Position numbers and translations under genes: made by a program
In this document: one piece after another, positions 17,843 through 26,831 of the stretch
Layout of the letters: each line of letters opens with the position of its first letter
How positions within the stretch are numbered: position 1 is the stretch's first letter
NCBI RefSeq assembly: GCF_900106795.1
Contig: NZ_FNNS01000017.1
Location: 1-64,000, forward strand
Direction: 5' to 3'
DNA length: 64,000 bases
Source of the DNA: Aequorivita viscosa
GTDB taxonomy: Bacteria; Bacteroidota; Bacteroidia; Flavobacteriales; Flavobacteriaceae
Notes under the pieces: generated by a model
The model's database searches: none
What the model saw: only the letters and a program-made list of their open reading frames with translations
Told to the model about the DNA's origin: nothing

Positions 17843-17886
17843 TATAGCGTGTTTATAGCGTGTTTATAGCGTGTTTATAGCGTATA
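17843..17886. repeat. 11-bp tandem repeat, four units
   Basis: Three exact copies of TATAGCGTGTT (17843-17875) followed by TATAGCGTATA. The period is close to one DNA turn, so repeated sites would lie on the same helix face. It may be a protein-binding array or simple slippage; no neighbouring gene start is near enough to make it an obvious operator. Confidence 0.85.
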
Positions 17887-18171
17887 TTAAACGTATTACA
17901 AATATATACCTTCCTTTTATATTGCGTAAAAGAAGAGTTTTTTTAGAATACGCTTTGCTAATGTAAACCAGGAACATAAATTGCCATAAAACACACTGTT
18001 TTCATACTTACGTGTATTAGGGTAGCGCAGTCGAACCCGCATAGTTGAGCGGAGCTAAAAACGTATAGTTCTTTCTATTTAAGCAAACTACAATTTTTGC
18101 ATAAACACAACAATTGTTCTTGATCCTAGAAAACTTCTATTTGATTAATAAATGGAAATGTGGAAGTTAAA

Positions 18172-18205
18172 AAAAGGAAAGCCTGAATAACCAAGCTTTC
18201 CTTTT
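18172..18205 (-). terminator. carB terminator
   Basis: Arms AAAAGGAAAGC (18172-18182) and GCTTTCCTTTT (18195-18205) form an 11-bp perfect stem. On the minus strand it is followed by a run of seven T, 42 bp after the carB stop. Confidence 0.85.
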
Positions 18206-18247
18206 AATCTAAAAATTTATAAGAAACTAGCGTATTTAACAAGTAAT

Positions 18248-21100
18248 TTACTTGCTCAAATACATCTTTCTTCGCGCATATAAATCGTAAAACGCATCGT
18301 CCTTTAAACTATCTATAAATAGAATACTCTCGCCAGTACTCTTCATTTCAGGGCCCAATTGCTTGTTTACATTTGGAAACTTGTTAAAACTAAATACGGG
18401 TTGTTTGATTGCAAATCCTTCTAATTGAGGGTTAAAATTGAAATCTGTTACCTTACTATGTCCTAACATTATTTTAGTGGCATAATTAACATAAGGCTCA
18501 CCGTAAGCTTTCGAAATAAATGGAACCGTTCTAGAAGCTCTTGGATTGGCTTCAATTATATAAACAATGTCATCTTTTATTGCGAACTGAACGTTTATTA
18601 AACCAACGGTATTCAACGATTTAGCTATTTTTTCTGTGTGATCTTTTATCTGCTGCAATACAAATTCACCAATATTAAAAGGTGGAAGGGTTGCGTTTGA
18701 ATCTCCTGAATGGATTCCACAAGGTTCAATATGCTCCATGATTCCAATGATATAAACATTCTCTCCATCACAGATTGCATCGGCTTCAGCTTCAATCGCG
18801 CCGTCTAAATAATGATCTAACAATAACTTATTATTCGGTATTTTCCGAAGTAAGTCAACTACGTGTTCTTCTAATTCTTGTTTGTTGATAACGATTTTCA
18901 TTCCTTGACCTCCCAAAACGTAAGAAGGACGAATTAGAAGCGGAAAATCCAGTTCGTCGGCAAGTGCTAAAGCTTCATCGGTTGTTTCGGCAACACCAAA
19001 TTTTGGGTACGGAATATTATTCTCTTTTAATAATTTTGAGAAACTACCACGATCTTCAGCTAAATCTAAAGATTCATAAGTCGTTCCAATAATATTTATT
19101 CCGTATCTATCAAGCTTTTCAGCCAATTTTAATGCTGTTTGCCCACCTAATTGAACGATTACACCTTCAGGTTTTTCGTGACGGATTATGTCGTAGATAT
19201 GTTCCCAAAAAACTGGTTCGAAATACAGTTTATCTGCAACATCAAAATCTGTAGAAACAGTTTCAGGGTTACAATTAATCATAATTGTCTCGTATCCACA
19301 TTCCGATGCTGCCAACACACCGTGAACGCAACAATAATCAAACTCGATTCCTTGCCCAATTCGGTTTGGGCCTGAACCTAAAACAACGATTTTTTTCTTG
19401 TCTGAAACGACACTGTCATTTTCAGAATGTAGTTTTCCGTCGGCAAGCTGCATTTCATTTTCGAAGGTAGAATAGTAGTAAGGTGTCTCGGCCTTAAATT
19501 CAGCTGCACAGGTATCAACTAGTTTATACACACGTTGAATATTTAGTTCCTCACGTTTTTTGTAAACTTGACTTTCCAAACACTTCAACATATGTGCAAT
19601 CTGACGGTCGCCATAACCTTTCTGCTTACTTTCGAGTAATAATTCCCTTGGAAGGGTATCTAAGGTATATTTTGAAATTTCTTTTTCCAACAAATACAAT
19701 TCCTCATATTGACGTAGGAACCATATATCAATTTTTGTTATTTCCTGAATTCTACTCAAAGGAATTCCAATTTGAATAGCGTCGTAAATAACAAAAACAC
19801 GATCCCAACTAGCGTTTTTAAGCTTGTCAAGAATCTGCTCGTAATTGGTGTAACTTTTACCATCGGCACCAATTCCATTTCGCTTAATCTCTAGAGATTG
19901 CGTTGCTTTGTGCAAAGCCTCTTGGAACGAACGACCTATTCCCATTACCTCTCCAACAGATTTCATCTGTAATCCTAAAGTTCGGTCTGACCCTTCAAAC
20001 TTATCGAAATTCCAACGAGGGATTTTCACGATAACATAATCTAAAGCAGGCTCAAATAAAGCTGAAGTCGATTTTGTAATTTGGTTACTCAATTCATCGA
20101 GTCTATAACCAATAGCTAGTTTAGTCGCTATTTTAGCAATAGGGTATCCAGTTGCTTTTGAAGCTAAAGCCGACGATCTTGAAACACGTGGGTTAATTTC
20201 AATAGCTATTATTTCCTCTTCATCATCAGGGCTAACTGCAAATTGAACGTTACATCCACCTGCAAAGTCACCAATACTACGCATCATATGAATAGCCATA
20301 TCGCGCATTTTCTGAAAAGTTCTATCGCTTAAGGTCATTGCTGGCGCCACAGTAATAGAATCTCCAGTATGGATTCCCATAGGATCCATATTTTCGATTG
20401 TACAGATAATAACAACATTATCGTTATTATCGCGCAACAATTCCAGCTCATATTCTTTCCAACCCATCATTGCTTTGTCTATCATCACTTCGTGAATTGG
20501 AGAAATCTCTAATCCGTGTGATAATAGTTCGTCAAAATCTTCTTCTTTATACACTATAGAAGCTCCTGCTCCACCCAAGGTATACGAAGCCCTAATTACC
20601 AATGGAAAGCCAAATTTCTGAGCAATTTCCTTTCCTTGCAGGTAGGAGTTTGCAGTTTCCTGTGGTGCCATTGGAACTCCAATTTTCTCCATCAACTCGC
20701 GAAATTCCTCTCTATCTTCAGTAATATTGATTGCGTTGATGTCAACACCTATCAACTTTACATCAAAGTCTTTCCAAATTCCCTTTTCATCGGCTTCGAT
20801 ACAAAGGTTAAGTGCTGTTTGCCCACCCATGGTTGGCAGTACGGCATCGATTTGGGGATGTTCTTTTAAAATTTTTATAAGCGACTTAGTCGTTAACGGC
20901 AACAAATATATATGATCGGCCATTGAAGGGTCCGTCATAATAGTTGCTGGATTGCTGTTAATTAAAATTGTTTCGATTCCATCTTCGCGTAATGAACGCA
21001 ATGCTTGGGAGCCGGAGTAATCAAATTCACAAGCTTGGCCAATTACAATTGGACCAGAACCAATAATTAATACAGATTTTATGGAAGAATTTTTAGGCAT
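18248..21100 (-). CDS. carB: Carbamoyl-phosphate synthase large subunit, short form
   Basis: Makes carbamoyl phosphate from ammonia (delivered by CarA), bicarbonate and two ATP for pyrimidine and arginine synthesis. Start chosen at 21100, giving MPKNSSIKSVLIIGSGPIVIGQ; a longer frame begins within the promoter. Two homologous halves are visible: the first ATP-grasp (MIDKAMMGWKEYELELLRD, EINPRVSRSSALASKATGYP) and the second (VVLGSGPNRIGQGIEFDYC, IEANPRASRTVPFISKAYG). At 950 residues it is about 120 shorter than the E. coli enzyme: it stops just after the second ATP-grasp, so the C-terminal MGS-like allosteric domain is missing. This seems usual for Flavobacteria rather than a truncation. carA is not in the window. 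Confidence 0.95.
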   Translation of the reverse strand: MPKNSSIKSVLIIGSGPIVIGQACEFDYSGSQALRSLREDGIETILINSNPATIMTDPSMADHIYLLPLTTKSLIKILKEHPQIDAVLPTMGGQTALNLCIEADEKGIWKDFDVKLIGVDINAINITEDREEFRELMEKIGVPMAPQETANSYLQGKEIAQKFGFPLVIRASYTLGGAGASIVYKEEDFDELLSHGLEISPIHEVMIDKAMMGWKEYELELLRDNNDNVVIICTIENMDPMGIHTGDSITVAPAMTLSDRTFQKMRDMAIHMMRSIGDFAGGCNVQFAVSPDDEEEIIAIEINPRVSRSSALASKATGYPIAKIATKLAIGYRLDELSNQITKSTSALFEPALDYVIVKIPRWNFDKFEGSDRTLGLQMKSVGEVMGIGRSFQEALHKATQSLEIKRNGIGADGKSYTNYEQILDKLKNASWDRVFVIYDAIQIGIPLSRIQEITKIDIWFLRQYEELYLLEKEISKYTLDTLPRELLLESKQKGYGDRQIAHMLKCLESQVYKKREELNIQRVYKLVDTCAAEFKAETPYYYSTFENEMQLADGKLHSENDSVVSDKKKIVVLGSGPNRIGQGIEFDYCCVHGVLAASECGYETIMINCNPETVSTDFDVADKLYFEPVFWEHIYDIIRHEKPEGVIVQLGGQTALKLAEKLDRYGINIIGTTYESLDLAEDRGSFSKLLKENNIPYPKFGVAETTDEALALADELDFPLLIRPSYVLGGQGMKIVINKQELEEHVVDLLRKIPNNKLLLDHYLDGAIEAEADAICDGENVYIIGIMEHIEPCGIHSGDSNATLPPFNIGEFVLQQIKDHTEKIAKSLNTVGLINVQFAIKDDIVYIIEANPRASRTVPFISKAYGEPYVNYATKIMLGHSKVTDFNFNPQLEGFAIKQPVFSFNKFPNVNKQLGPEMKSTGESILFIDSLKDDAFYDLYARRKMYLSK

Positions 21101-21123
21101 AAGTTTTGGTGTTTTTCCGAGTT

Positions 21124-21132
21124 TGCAAAAAT
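21124..21132 (-). promoter_or_regulatory. -7 box of carB promoter
   Basis: Minus-strand TATTTTTGC, 24 bp before the chosen carB ATG. It overlaps the longer possible frame and so supports the later start. Confidence 0.55.
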
Positions 21133-21152
21133 ACGGCACATTAGGGTATAAA

Positions 21153-21185
21153 AAAAAGGTGTTGCTTTAGTAAACAACACCTTTT
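21153..21185 (-). terminator. rpmH terminator
   Basis: GGTGTTG (21157-21163) pairs with CAACACC (21174-21180). On the minus strand the stem is followed by eight T. It separates rpmH from carB. Confidence 0.75.
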
Positions 21186-21203
21186 ATATACATTTTATCA
21201 ACA

Positions 21204-21365
21204 TTACTTTTTATGACGGGCTTCAGAAGACACAGATAATTTCTTTCTTCCTTTCGCTCTGCGAGCCGCCAACACTTTTCTACCGTTCACGGAAGCCATA
21301 CGCTCCCTGAAACCGTGTTTGTTTCTTCTTTTTCTTTTTGATGGCTGAAATGTCCTCTTGCTCAT
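21204..21365 (-). CDS. rpmH: 50S ribosomal protein L34
   Basis: A 53-residue, very basic ribosomal protein starting [21 protein letters not shown], the unmistakable L34 start, continuing [19 protein letters not shown]. It is part of the large subunit. The family is normally 44-53 residues; this copy has a short basic tail after GRKKLSVS. It has a strong promoter (21470-21501) and its own terminator. No dnaA, rnpA or yidC gene is adjacent, so the classical oriC-type rpmH neighbourhood is not conserved. Confidence 0.97.
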   Translation of the reverse strand: MSKRTFQPSKRKRRNKHGFRERMASVNGRKVLAARRAKGRKKLSVSSEARHKK

Positions 21366-21469
21366 TATTTTGTGCTTTAACTTCTGTAATAACCTATTTT
21401 TAAAAAATACTTTAGGCGATGCCCAAAAATTTTATTTGTTTGCCAAGGCGTTTCTCTGCGTAGGCGGGT

Positions 21470-21501
21470 GCAAAAATACAACAAGTTTTCACTTTGGCAA
21501 A
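21470..21501 (-). promoter_or_regulatory. rpmH promoter, full Bacteroidota consensus
   Basis: On the minus strand TTTG (21498-21501) is followed by a 19-bp spacer and TATTTTTG (21471-21478), then C. This is the textbook Bacteroidota arrangement of -33 and -7 boxes and the best match in the window. The leader would be about 100 nt. Confidence 0.8.
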
Positions 21502-21643
21502 CGTTTTTAAAAAAATTCCTTAAACTTTCTTTTCTGCTGTTGTCTAACCAATCCATTTTGGTTAGAAATACCAACGAGAAAAGCCTATTAAAAGAATTAA
21601 ACGCGAAGAAAGTAAATTTTATTCAGATAGCAGTAAGTTTTTA

Positions 21644-21651
21644 TACCTTTG
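21644..21651 (+). promoter_or_regulatory. -7 box for the TPR-like protein gene
   Basis: TACCTTTG then C, 22 bp before the ATG at 21674. Confidence 0.5.
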
Positions 21652-21673
21652 CAAGCCATTTTAAAATTTAAGA

Positions 21674-22240
21674 ATGTTCAATAAAAATATCAAATTAGTA
21701 TTGGCTGCCCTTGTGTTAGGAACAGCAGTGTGGCAGTTTACAGAAAGCTACATAGGTAATGGCATTATGCTCATTCTTCTCTCGTTAGTTTTTATTTTCC
21801 TTTATTTTAAGAACGAGATTATTCTTTTAGCTTTCCTCAGACTACGAAAACAAGATTTTCCTGGTGCAAAAAAATGGCTTGACAAAATCAAGAATCCTTC
21901 TGCATCTTTAGTGCCTAAACAAGAAGGTTACTATAATTACCTTAACGGACTTATGGTCTCTCAAACAAACATGAACGAAGCCGAGAAGTATTTCAAAAAA
22001 GCTGAAAAACTTGGACTTAACATGGATGCTGATATGGCTATGACAAAATTAAATTTGGCAGGTATTGCAATGACAAAAAACCGCAAACGCGAAGCTGAAG
22101 CACTTCTTTTGGAGGCAAAAAATCTTGACAAGCACAATATGCTTGACGATCAAATCAAGATGATGAAGCAGCAAATGAAAAAGATGGGACAACCCAGACA
22201 ACAATTTGGCAGAAGCGGACGAGGAGGAAGAAAGTTTTAA
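21674..22240 (+). CDS. Membrane protein with TPR-like repeats
   Basis: A 188-residue protein with two membrane helices (about 8-25 and 29-45), followed by a cytoplasmic helical part that reads like TPR units: FPGAKKWLDKIKNP, YYNYLNGLMVSQTNMNEAEKYFKKAEKLG, LNLAGIAMTKNRKREAEALLLEAKNLD. It ends in a Gln/Met/Lys-rich and Gly/Arg-rich tail (GRSGRGGRKF) that could bind nucleic acid or lipid head groups. The role is unknown; TPR parts usually mediate protein contacts. Confidence 0.7.
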   Translation: MFNKNIKLVLAALVLGTAVWQFTESYIGNGIMLILLSLVFIFLYFKNEIILLAFLRLRKQDFPGAKKWLDKIKNPSASLVPKQEGYYNYLNGLMVSQTNMNEAEKYFKKAEKLGLNMDADMAMTKLNLAGIAMTKNRKREAEALLLEAKNLDKHNMLDDQIKMMKQQMKKMGQPRQQFGRSGRGGRKF

Positions 22241-22328
22241 AAATTTTCTGAAAATATAGGTCTTCAATAAATCATCCAGAATAGTTTAATTATCCTCTAA
22301 AAAATTAAGTTAAAGTTTTATATTTCCC

Positions 22329-22336
22329 TATATTTG
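22329..22336 (+). promoter_or_regulatory. -7 box for the thioredoxin-fold protein gene
   Basis: TATATTTG, 18 bp before the ATG at 22355; implies a leader of about 10 nt. Confidence 0.5.
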
Positions 22337-22354
22337 TTGTAAAGACAACACTTA

Positions 22355-23086
22355 ATGGGTAAAAAACTACTGCTTCTTTTTTTATTAGTCACATTTTCTG
22401 CCCAGTCACAAGTTAAGATTGAGCAAAACGACTTATTTTCTGAAGCCATTAGGCTTAATGTCAAAAAATATACCCGCAATTCTCAAATGGCTTATGCCTA
22501 TCGCGATTTTGAAAGAGCCGAGTTTTTATATGATTCGCTTATTAATAACGTTATAAAAGGTAGTTATCTAGATAATTTTGAAGTTCGAAAACTATCAGGA
22601 AGGAAAATTGAATTATACAAATTTAAGAAACCAACGTTTTTGATTACTTATTCTTCTTGGTGTGTACCTGCTGAAGGAGAAATACCTTCACTTAATAGAA
22701 TTGCAAAAAAGTATTCTAAACAAGTCGACTTCGTTGTGCTTTTTTGGGATAACAGAACAAATGCTAAAAAAGCTTCGCGGAAATATTCAAGAAAAGTAAA
22801 CATCGTCTATGTGGACGAAACGGAAAACACTAATAATCACATTGTTGAAAGAATGAAACACAGCCTAGGCCTGCCCACTTCATTTTTAATAGACAAAGAA
22901 AAGCGTATTAAAGCCGTTGGACGTGGTGCAACGCAGGTTTATACTCAAGATAGTCAAATATCACCTCAAGAATCAATTTACAAATACTTCCTCAATGGGG
23001 TTTCTACCTTAACCACCCTTAAAGATGAAGATAGGGTTTTATTGAATAGCCTGGAAAGTTCCGGAATTTTAGGACAATCTGATTAA
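22355..23086 (+). CDS. Exported thioredoxin-fold (TlpA/AhpC-TSA-like) protein lacking the second cysteine
   Basis: A 243-residue protein with a signal peptide (about 1-19, FSAQSQ), a helical N-terminal part and a thioredoxin fold from about residue 90. The active-site region is SSWCVPAEGEIPSLN (Cys near residue 108), aligned with TlpA-type WCGPCRAEIPSLN; the second cysteine of CxxC is Ala. The cis-Pro region GLPTSFLIDKEKRIKAVGRG is intact. With one cysteine it cannot form the usual disulfide; it may be a monothiol oxidoreductase, peroxidase-like or a binding protein. There is no ccm gene nearby. Confidence 0.78.
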   Translation: MGKKLLLLFLLVTFSAQSQVKIEQNDLFSEAIRLNVKKYTRNSQMAYAYRDFERAEFLYDSLINNVIKGSYLDNFEVRKLSGRKIELYKFKKPTFLITYSSWCVPAEGEIPSLNRIAKKYSKQVDFVVLFWDNRTNAKKASRKYSRKVNIVYVDETENTNNHIVERMKHSLGLPTSFLIDKEKRIKAVGRGATQVYTQDSQISPQESIYKYFLNGVSTLTTLKDEDRVLLNSLESSGILGQSD

Positions 23087-23103
23087 TTAGAGCTTAGCAT
23101 TGC

Positions 23104-24024
23104 CTACTGATAATAGCCTTCTTCAGGAATTTCTATATAATATTCCTTTCCAGATGCGTTTTTTAAATAAGTGTCGCGCAGCCACGGATTGTGAATTTTC
23201 AGAATTTTATAGTTAATGCCATACGGTTTTACCCATTCTGCCCAATCATCAATAGGAGTGTTTACCATAACCTTATAGGTAGGGATATTTTGATACAAAT
23301 CCTTTTCTCTATAATTAAAACCGTATTTTTCCGGATTGCTCATAATCTCCTTGATTGCCAATATCCTAAAAACATAGCGACTGGTTTCGCTGTTCAGTAA
23401 CAAATCGTAATAATCTTCCTGTTTTTGTCTATTTATTTGTTTAGACATCCCGCCAACTCCCGCGTTATACGATGCGGCAGCCATCGTCCAAGTTCCGAAT
23501 CTGTTTTTTGATTTCTTCAAATATTCAGCGGCAACCATTGTGGCTTTTTCAAGGTTATATCGCTCATCGACATAATCGTTAATTTCCAGACCATACTCTA
23601 AACCAGTACCTTTCATAAAGTGCCAGATGCCACTCGCCCCAACTGGAGAACTTTGATAATCCAAAGCACTTTCTGCAACAGCTAAATATTTAAAATCGTC
23701 TGGCAGACCATATTTTTTTAACAGTGGCTCTATTTGTGGAAAATACTTATTCGCTCTTTTAAAAAGCAAGAGTCCGTTTGATTGCCAATAGGCATTAACA
23801 AGCAACTCTCTATCCAATCGTTCGCGTATATCAGGATTGTTAAGCGGTACAGGCTCTCCGGCAAAATCCATTTTATCTGGAATTGGCAAAGCGTAAACAT
23901 TATAATCGTTTATTATTTTCTTTTCGAGCTTTTCATCAGTCTGTGCATCTTGAACTGCGTTAATACTTACCGTACAAACTGCCAAAACCGCAATCCCCAA
24001 TCCTATCTTACCTATGGTTTTCAT
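23104..24024 (-). CDS. Lytic transglycosylase, MltD-like (SLT domain)
   Basis: Cleaves the MurNAc-GlcNAc bond in peptidoglycan. The 306-residue protein has a signal peptide (about 1-25) and an SLT domain (about 95-230) with catalytic Glu in AVAESALDYQSS, then ASGIWHFMKGTG, LEKATMVAAEYL and AAASYNAGVGGM, all conserved in family-1 transglycosylases. It resembles the catalytic half of MltD but lacks C-terminal LysM repeats; the tail (YKVMVNTPIDDW) is a short linker-like domain. Convergent with the thioredoxin-fold gene (17 bp between stops). Confidence 0.9.
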   Translation of the reverse strand: MKTIGKIGLGIAVLAVCTVSINAVQDAQTDEKLEKKIINDYNVYALPIPDKMDFAGEPVPLNNPDIRERLDRELLVNAYWQSNGLLLFKRANKYFPQIEPLLKKYGLPDDFKYLAVAESALDYQSSPVGASGIWHFMKGTGLEYGLEINDYVDERYNLEKATMVAAEYLKKSKNRFGTWTMAAASYNAGVGGMSKQINRQKQEDYYDLLLNSETSRYVFRILAIKEIMSNPEKYGFNYREKDLYQNIPTYKVMVNTPIDDWAEWVKPYGINYKILKIHNPWLRDTYLKNASGKEYYIEIPEEGYYQ

Positions 24025-24085
24025 TATGTTGATTTAATTTATAACAATAGTGAATAAAGCTTTTTTTATTGAAATCAGCAAACAT

Positions 24086-24748
24086 TTATTGGTTAAAAAT
24101 TTTTAAAAGCAATTGTGAAATTTCTCTTCCTCTATTCAAAATCATAATATGAGTTCCATTCTGAATAACTTCGCAATCGGAAATATATTTCATCGGAAAC
24201 ACACCATCTTTTTCACCTTGGATATGAATAACATCTGAAAGTTGCTCTTCCCTACCCCAAGTTATCATTTTCTCCAATGCCCAGCGTAAATAATGCTCGT
24301 TTCGAACGTGTAGATACTGCTGATACAAAGCCAATCGCTTTTTTGATTTTGGACCTAATGCAAATTTTGTTAAATCTTCAACACTCAACACCAAACTCGT
24401 AGGAATCAATTTATACGCTTTTGTTCGAGCCGCTATTTTCATTCTTCGAGGCAATTCGTGTTTAGTTTTAACACTTGAAATAATTATTAATTTTTTCAAA
24501 TTTAAAAACTGTGACATTTCTTGAGCGACCACACCCCCAAACGAAACGCCTATCAATATCGCATTGGGCTTTGTAATCCTTAGCGCCATACGATGCGCAT
24601 AGCTTTTTAAAGACTCATTTTGTTCTGGAATTAGCCATTCTAAAACCTTAATTTGATATTGATTTTCAGGAAAACGAATGTTAGTAAAAATTTCACTGCC
24701 CGCAGCCATTCCCGGAACAAAATAAACATACGTTTTCTCGGATTTCAT
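24086..24748 (-). CDS. Alpha/beta-hydrolase
   Basis: A 220-residue cytoplasmic alpha/beta-hydrolase. Motifs: early FVPGMAAG loop, nucleophile elbow GVSFGG (Ser about 90), a late acidic residue in HIQGEKDGVFP and a catalytic His in NGTHIMI near 200. Substrate unknown. A minus-strand TATCTTTGC at 24806-24814 is a likely promoter about 60 bp upstream. It is separate from the transglycosylase by 61 bp and may be cotranscribed with it. Confidence 0.82.
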   Translation of the reverse strand: MKSEKTYVYFVPGMAAGSEIFTNIRFPENQYQIKVLEWLIPEQNESLKSYAHRMALRITKPNAILIGVSFGGVVAQEMSQFLNLKKLIIISSVKTKHELPRRMKIAARTKAYKLIPTSLVLSVEDLTKFALGPKSKKRLALYQQYLHVRNEHYLRWALEKMITWGREEQLSDVIHIQGEKDGVFPMKYISDCEVIQNGTHIMILNRGREISQLLLKIFNQ

Positions 24749-24991
24749 ATAGTCTTTTAACTGGAAAAATGGGAATCCCCAAAGATTATTCGTAACTTTA
24801 CAAGTGCAAAGATAGAATTAAAAAACTCACCATAAACGCTATCATTGTTGATTTGCTTTGAAAACGAACAAAACATATAATATTGTATTTTCAAAAGAGG
24901 CAGATATAATTTCTTTTCTTTCAAAACGCCTCTTTTCATTTGTCCTATCTCCATTCGAGAATTGCAGATTAAACTTTAAAAACACTCCCCT

Positions 24992-25291
24992 ATGACTGAA
25001 GATGTAGAAATTATCGACAACGAATTTTTAAGACAGTTTGAACTTCAAATAGGCGATGCTATGGCTCGCATTGAATACGCACTTCAAGAACGCAAAATAT
25101 TTTTAACAAAATTTGAAATGCCAGAAGAGTTAGAAGAAAAAGGCTATCGGGAAATTTTCATTAAAGCGGTTTTTGATGAAGTTAAAGAAAGAGGAATAAA
25201 CTTAGTCCCTACAAGCCCAGAAATTGCCGGTTTTATGCGAAAAAATCGAAGAAAGTACAAAGACTTGCTTCCTGTTGGAATAAATATTTAA
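24992..25291 (+). CDS. Small GNAT-like acetyltransferase, YidJ/Yjdj-type
   Basis: A 99-residue protein with the short GNAT fold of the Acetyltransf_CG type: NEFLRQFELQIGDAMARIEYALQ-like beginning, then a helix and VFDEVKERGINLVPTSPEIAGFMRKN near the acetyl-CoA site. In full-length relatives this fold transfers an acetyl group to small amines, but the substrate is unknown and this short form may even be non-enzymatic. Single gene, divergent from the hydrolase. Confidence 0.6.
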   Translation: MTEDVEIIDNEFLRQFELQIGDAMARIEYALQERKIFLTKFEMPEELEEKGYREIFIKAVFDEVKERGINLVPTSPEIAGFMRKNRRKYKDLLPVGINI

Positions 25292-25349
25292 TTAGACTTT
25301 TAATCGTTAAAACCAGCATGGTTGTGAAAACCTTGCAGGATAGAATTCA

Positions 25350-26681
25350 TTAAGCAGTTACAGTTTCATTTACTTTGAACCTAACTAGGCCATCTGTATC
25401 AATTTCTGTTAGGATAACTTCTTGTAACGTATTTACCAATGCAGGATTCCAAGGGGTTTTTACCTTCACATAGTTTTCGGTAAACCCGTGAATGTAACCT
25501 TGTTTGTTTTCTCCTTCAAAAAGAACTGTGCGCACCGTTCCTATTTGGCTCTCGTAAAATGCTCTTCGCTTTTTAACTGAAAGTCCGCGTAGCATCTTAC
25601 TTCTTTTATTACGAACTTTTAATGGCACAATCCCGTCCATTTCGGCGGCAGGTGTATTATCCCTTTCAGAGTACGTAAAAACGTGGAGGTACGAAATGTT
25701 CAACTCATTCAAAAAATGATACGTTTCTAAGAAGTGTTCATCCGTTTCACCAGGAAAACCAACGATTACATCAACCCCAATACAAGCATGAGGCATTAAC
25801 TTCTTGATTCTTGAAACGCGCTCTACATAAAGCTCACTCATATACCGACGACGCATCAATTTAAGAATCTGATTAGATCCGCTTTGTAATGGAATGTGAA
25901 AATGCGGAACAAACGTTCTTGAATTTGAAACAAACTCTATGGTTTCATCTTTTAACAAATTAGGTTCAATAGACGAAATTCGTAGTCTTTCAATACCTTT
26001 TACTTCATCTAGTGCTTTTACTAATTCCAAAAAAGTGTGTTCGTGCTTTTTATTTCCAAATTCTCCTTTTCCATAATCACCAATATTTACACCCGTAAGG
26101 ACAATTTCCTTAATACCTTGTTGAGAGATTTCTAGAGCATTTTTCAATACATTTTCCAAGGTATCGCTCCTTGAAATTCCACGCGCTAGAGGTATAGTAC
26201 AATAGGTACATTTATAATCGCAGCCGTCCTGAACTTTTAAAAAAGCACGCGTTCGGTCGCCAATAGAATAAGAACCTACATAAAAATCGGCTTCCCCTAT
26301 TTCGCAGGAATGGACTTCTCCAAAATCGTTTTTAGTAAGATCATTGAGATAATCAGTTATTTTGAATTTTTCGGTTGCCCCTAAAACCAAATCCACACCA
26401 TCCACATCTGCAAGGTCTTGCGGTTTCAATTGTGCATAACATCCCACAGCTGCAACAAATGCGTTCGGATTTGCCTTCTGAGCCTGTTTTACAATAGTCT
26501 TAAAACGCTTATCGGCATTTTCAGTAACGCTGCACGTATTAATTACATAAATATCGGCTTTATCGGTAAACTCTACACGATCGAACCCTTCATTTTCAAA
26601 ACTTCGTGCAATAGTAGAAGTTTCACTAAAATTAAGCTTGCATCCTAAGGTGTAAAAGGCTACTTTTTTGGGTGATTCCAT
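25350..26681 (-). CDS. mtaB: tRNA t6A37 methylthiotransferase MtaB
   Basis: A radical-SAM enzyme converting t6A37 to ms2t6A37 in tRNAs reading ANN codons. Start at 26681 (MESPKKVAFYTLGCKLNFSE); the longer frame overlaps the promoter box at 26707-26715. The 443-residue protein has the N-terminal MTTase domain with Cys in LGCKLN, CSVTE and GCYAQL, the radical SAM CxxxCxxC motif CDYKCTYC (about 155-162), then a C-terminal TRAM domain (about 375-443). MtaB rather than MiaB is chosen by overall pattern and LGCKLN. Confidence 0.93.
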   Translation of the reverse strand: MESPKKVAFYTLGCKLNFSETSTIARSFENEGFDRVEFTDKADIYVINTCSVTENADKRFKTIVKQAQKANPNAFVAAVGCYAQLKPQDLADVDGVDLVLGATEKFKITDYLNDLTKNDFGEVHSCEIGEADFYVGSYSIGDRTRAFLKVQDGCDYKCTYCTIPLARGISRSDTLENVLKNALEISQQGIKEIVLTGVNIGDYGKGEFGNKKHEHTFLELVKALDEVKGIERLRISSIEPNLLKDETIEFVSNSRTFVPHFHIPLQSGSNQILKLMRRRYMSELYVERVSRIKKLMPHACIGVDVIVGFPGETDEHFLETYHFLNELNISYLHVFTYSERDNTPAAEMDGIVPLKVRNKRSKMLRGLSVKKRRAFYESQIGTVRTVLFEGENKQGYIHGFTENYVKVKTPWNPALVNTLQEVILTEIDTDGLVRFKVNETVTA

Positions 26682-26706
26682 TGTTGTGCTTTTGGATATT
26701 GAGGGT

Positions 26707-26715
26707 GCAAAAATA
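26707..26715 (-). promoter_or_regulatory. -7 box of mtaB promoter
   Basis: Minus-strand TATTTTTGC, 26 bp before the mtaB ATG. Confidence 0.55.
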
Positions 26716-26831
26716 CAAACTATTGAGCACGAATACACGGTTATTTATTTTCTAAACAATAATTACATCCTAAATACTTTAGATATTATCTTATCTTCGT
26801 AATTTCAAATTTCTGAAAGCCAAAAGCACCC

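Larger units (their letters stand above)
17577..18247. other. 671-bp non-coding stretch with tandem repeat and terminator
   Basis: No convincing gene is present on either strand. Besides the 11-bp repeat at 17843-17886 and the carB terminator at 18172-18205, it holds AT-rich sequence with the slightly GC-richer patch near 18005-18060. I see no tRNA fold there. Confidence 0.6.

Noticed and set aside
17843-17886. CRISPR-like array
   Set aside because: Units are 11 bp and contiguous with no spacers; no cas genes nearby.
18005-18065. Possible tRNA-like or small RNA patch
   Set aside because: No cloverleaf arms or anticodon stem could be paired.
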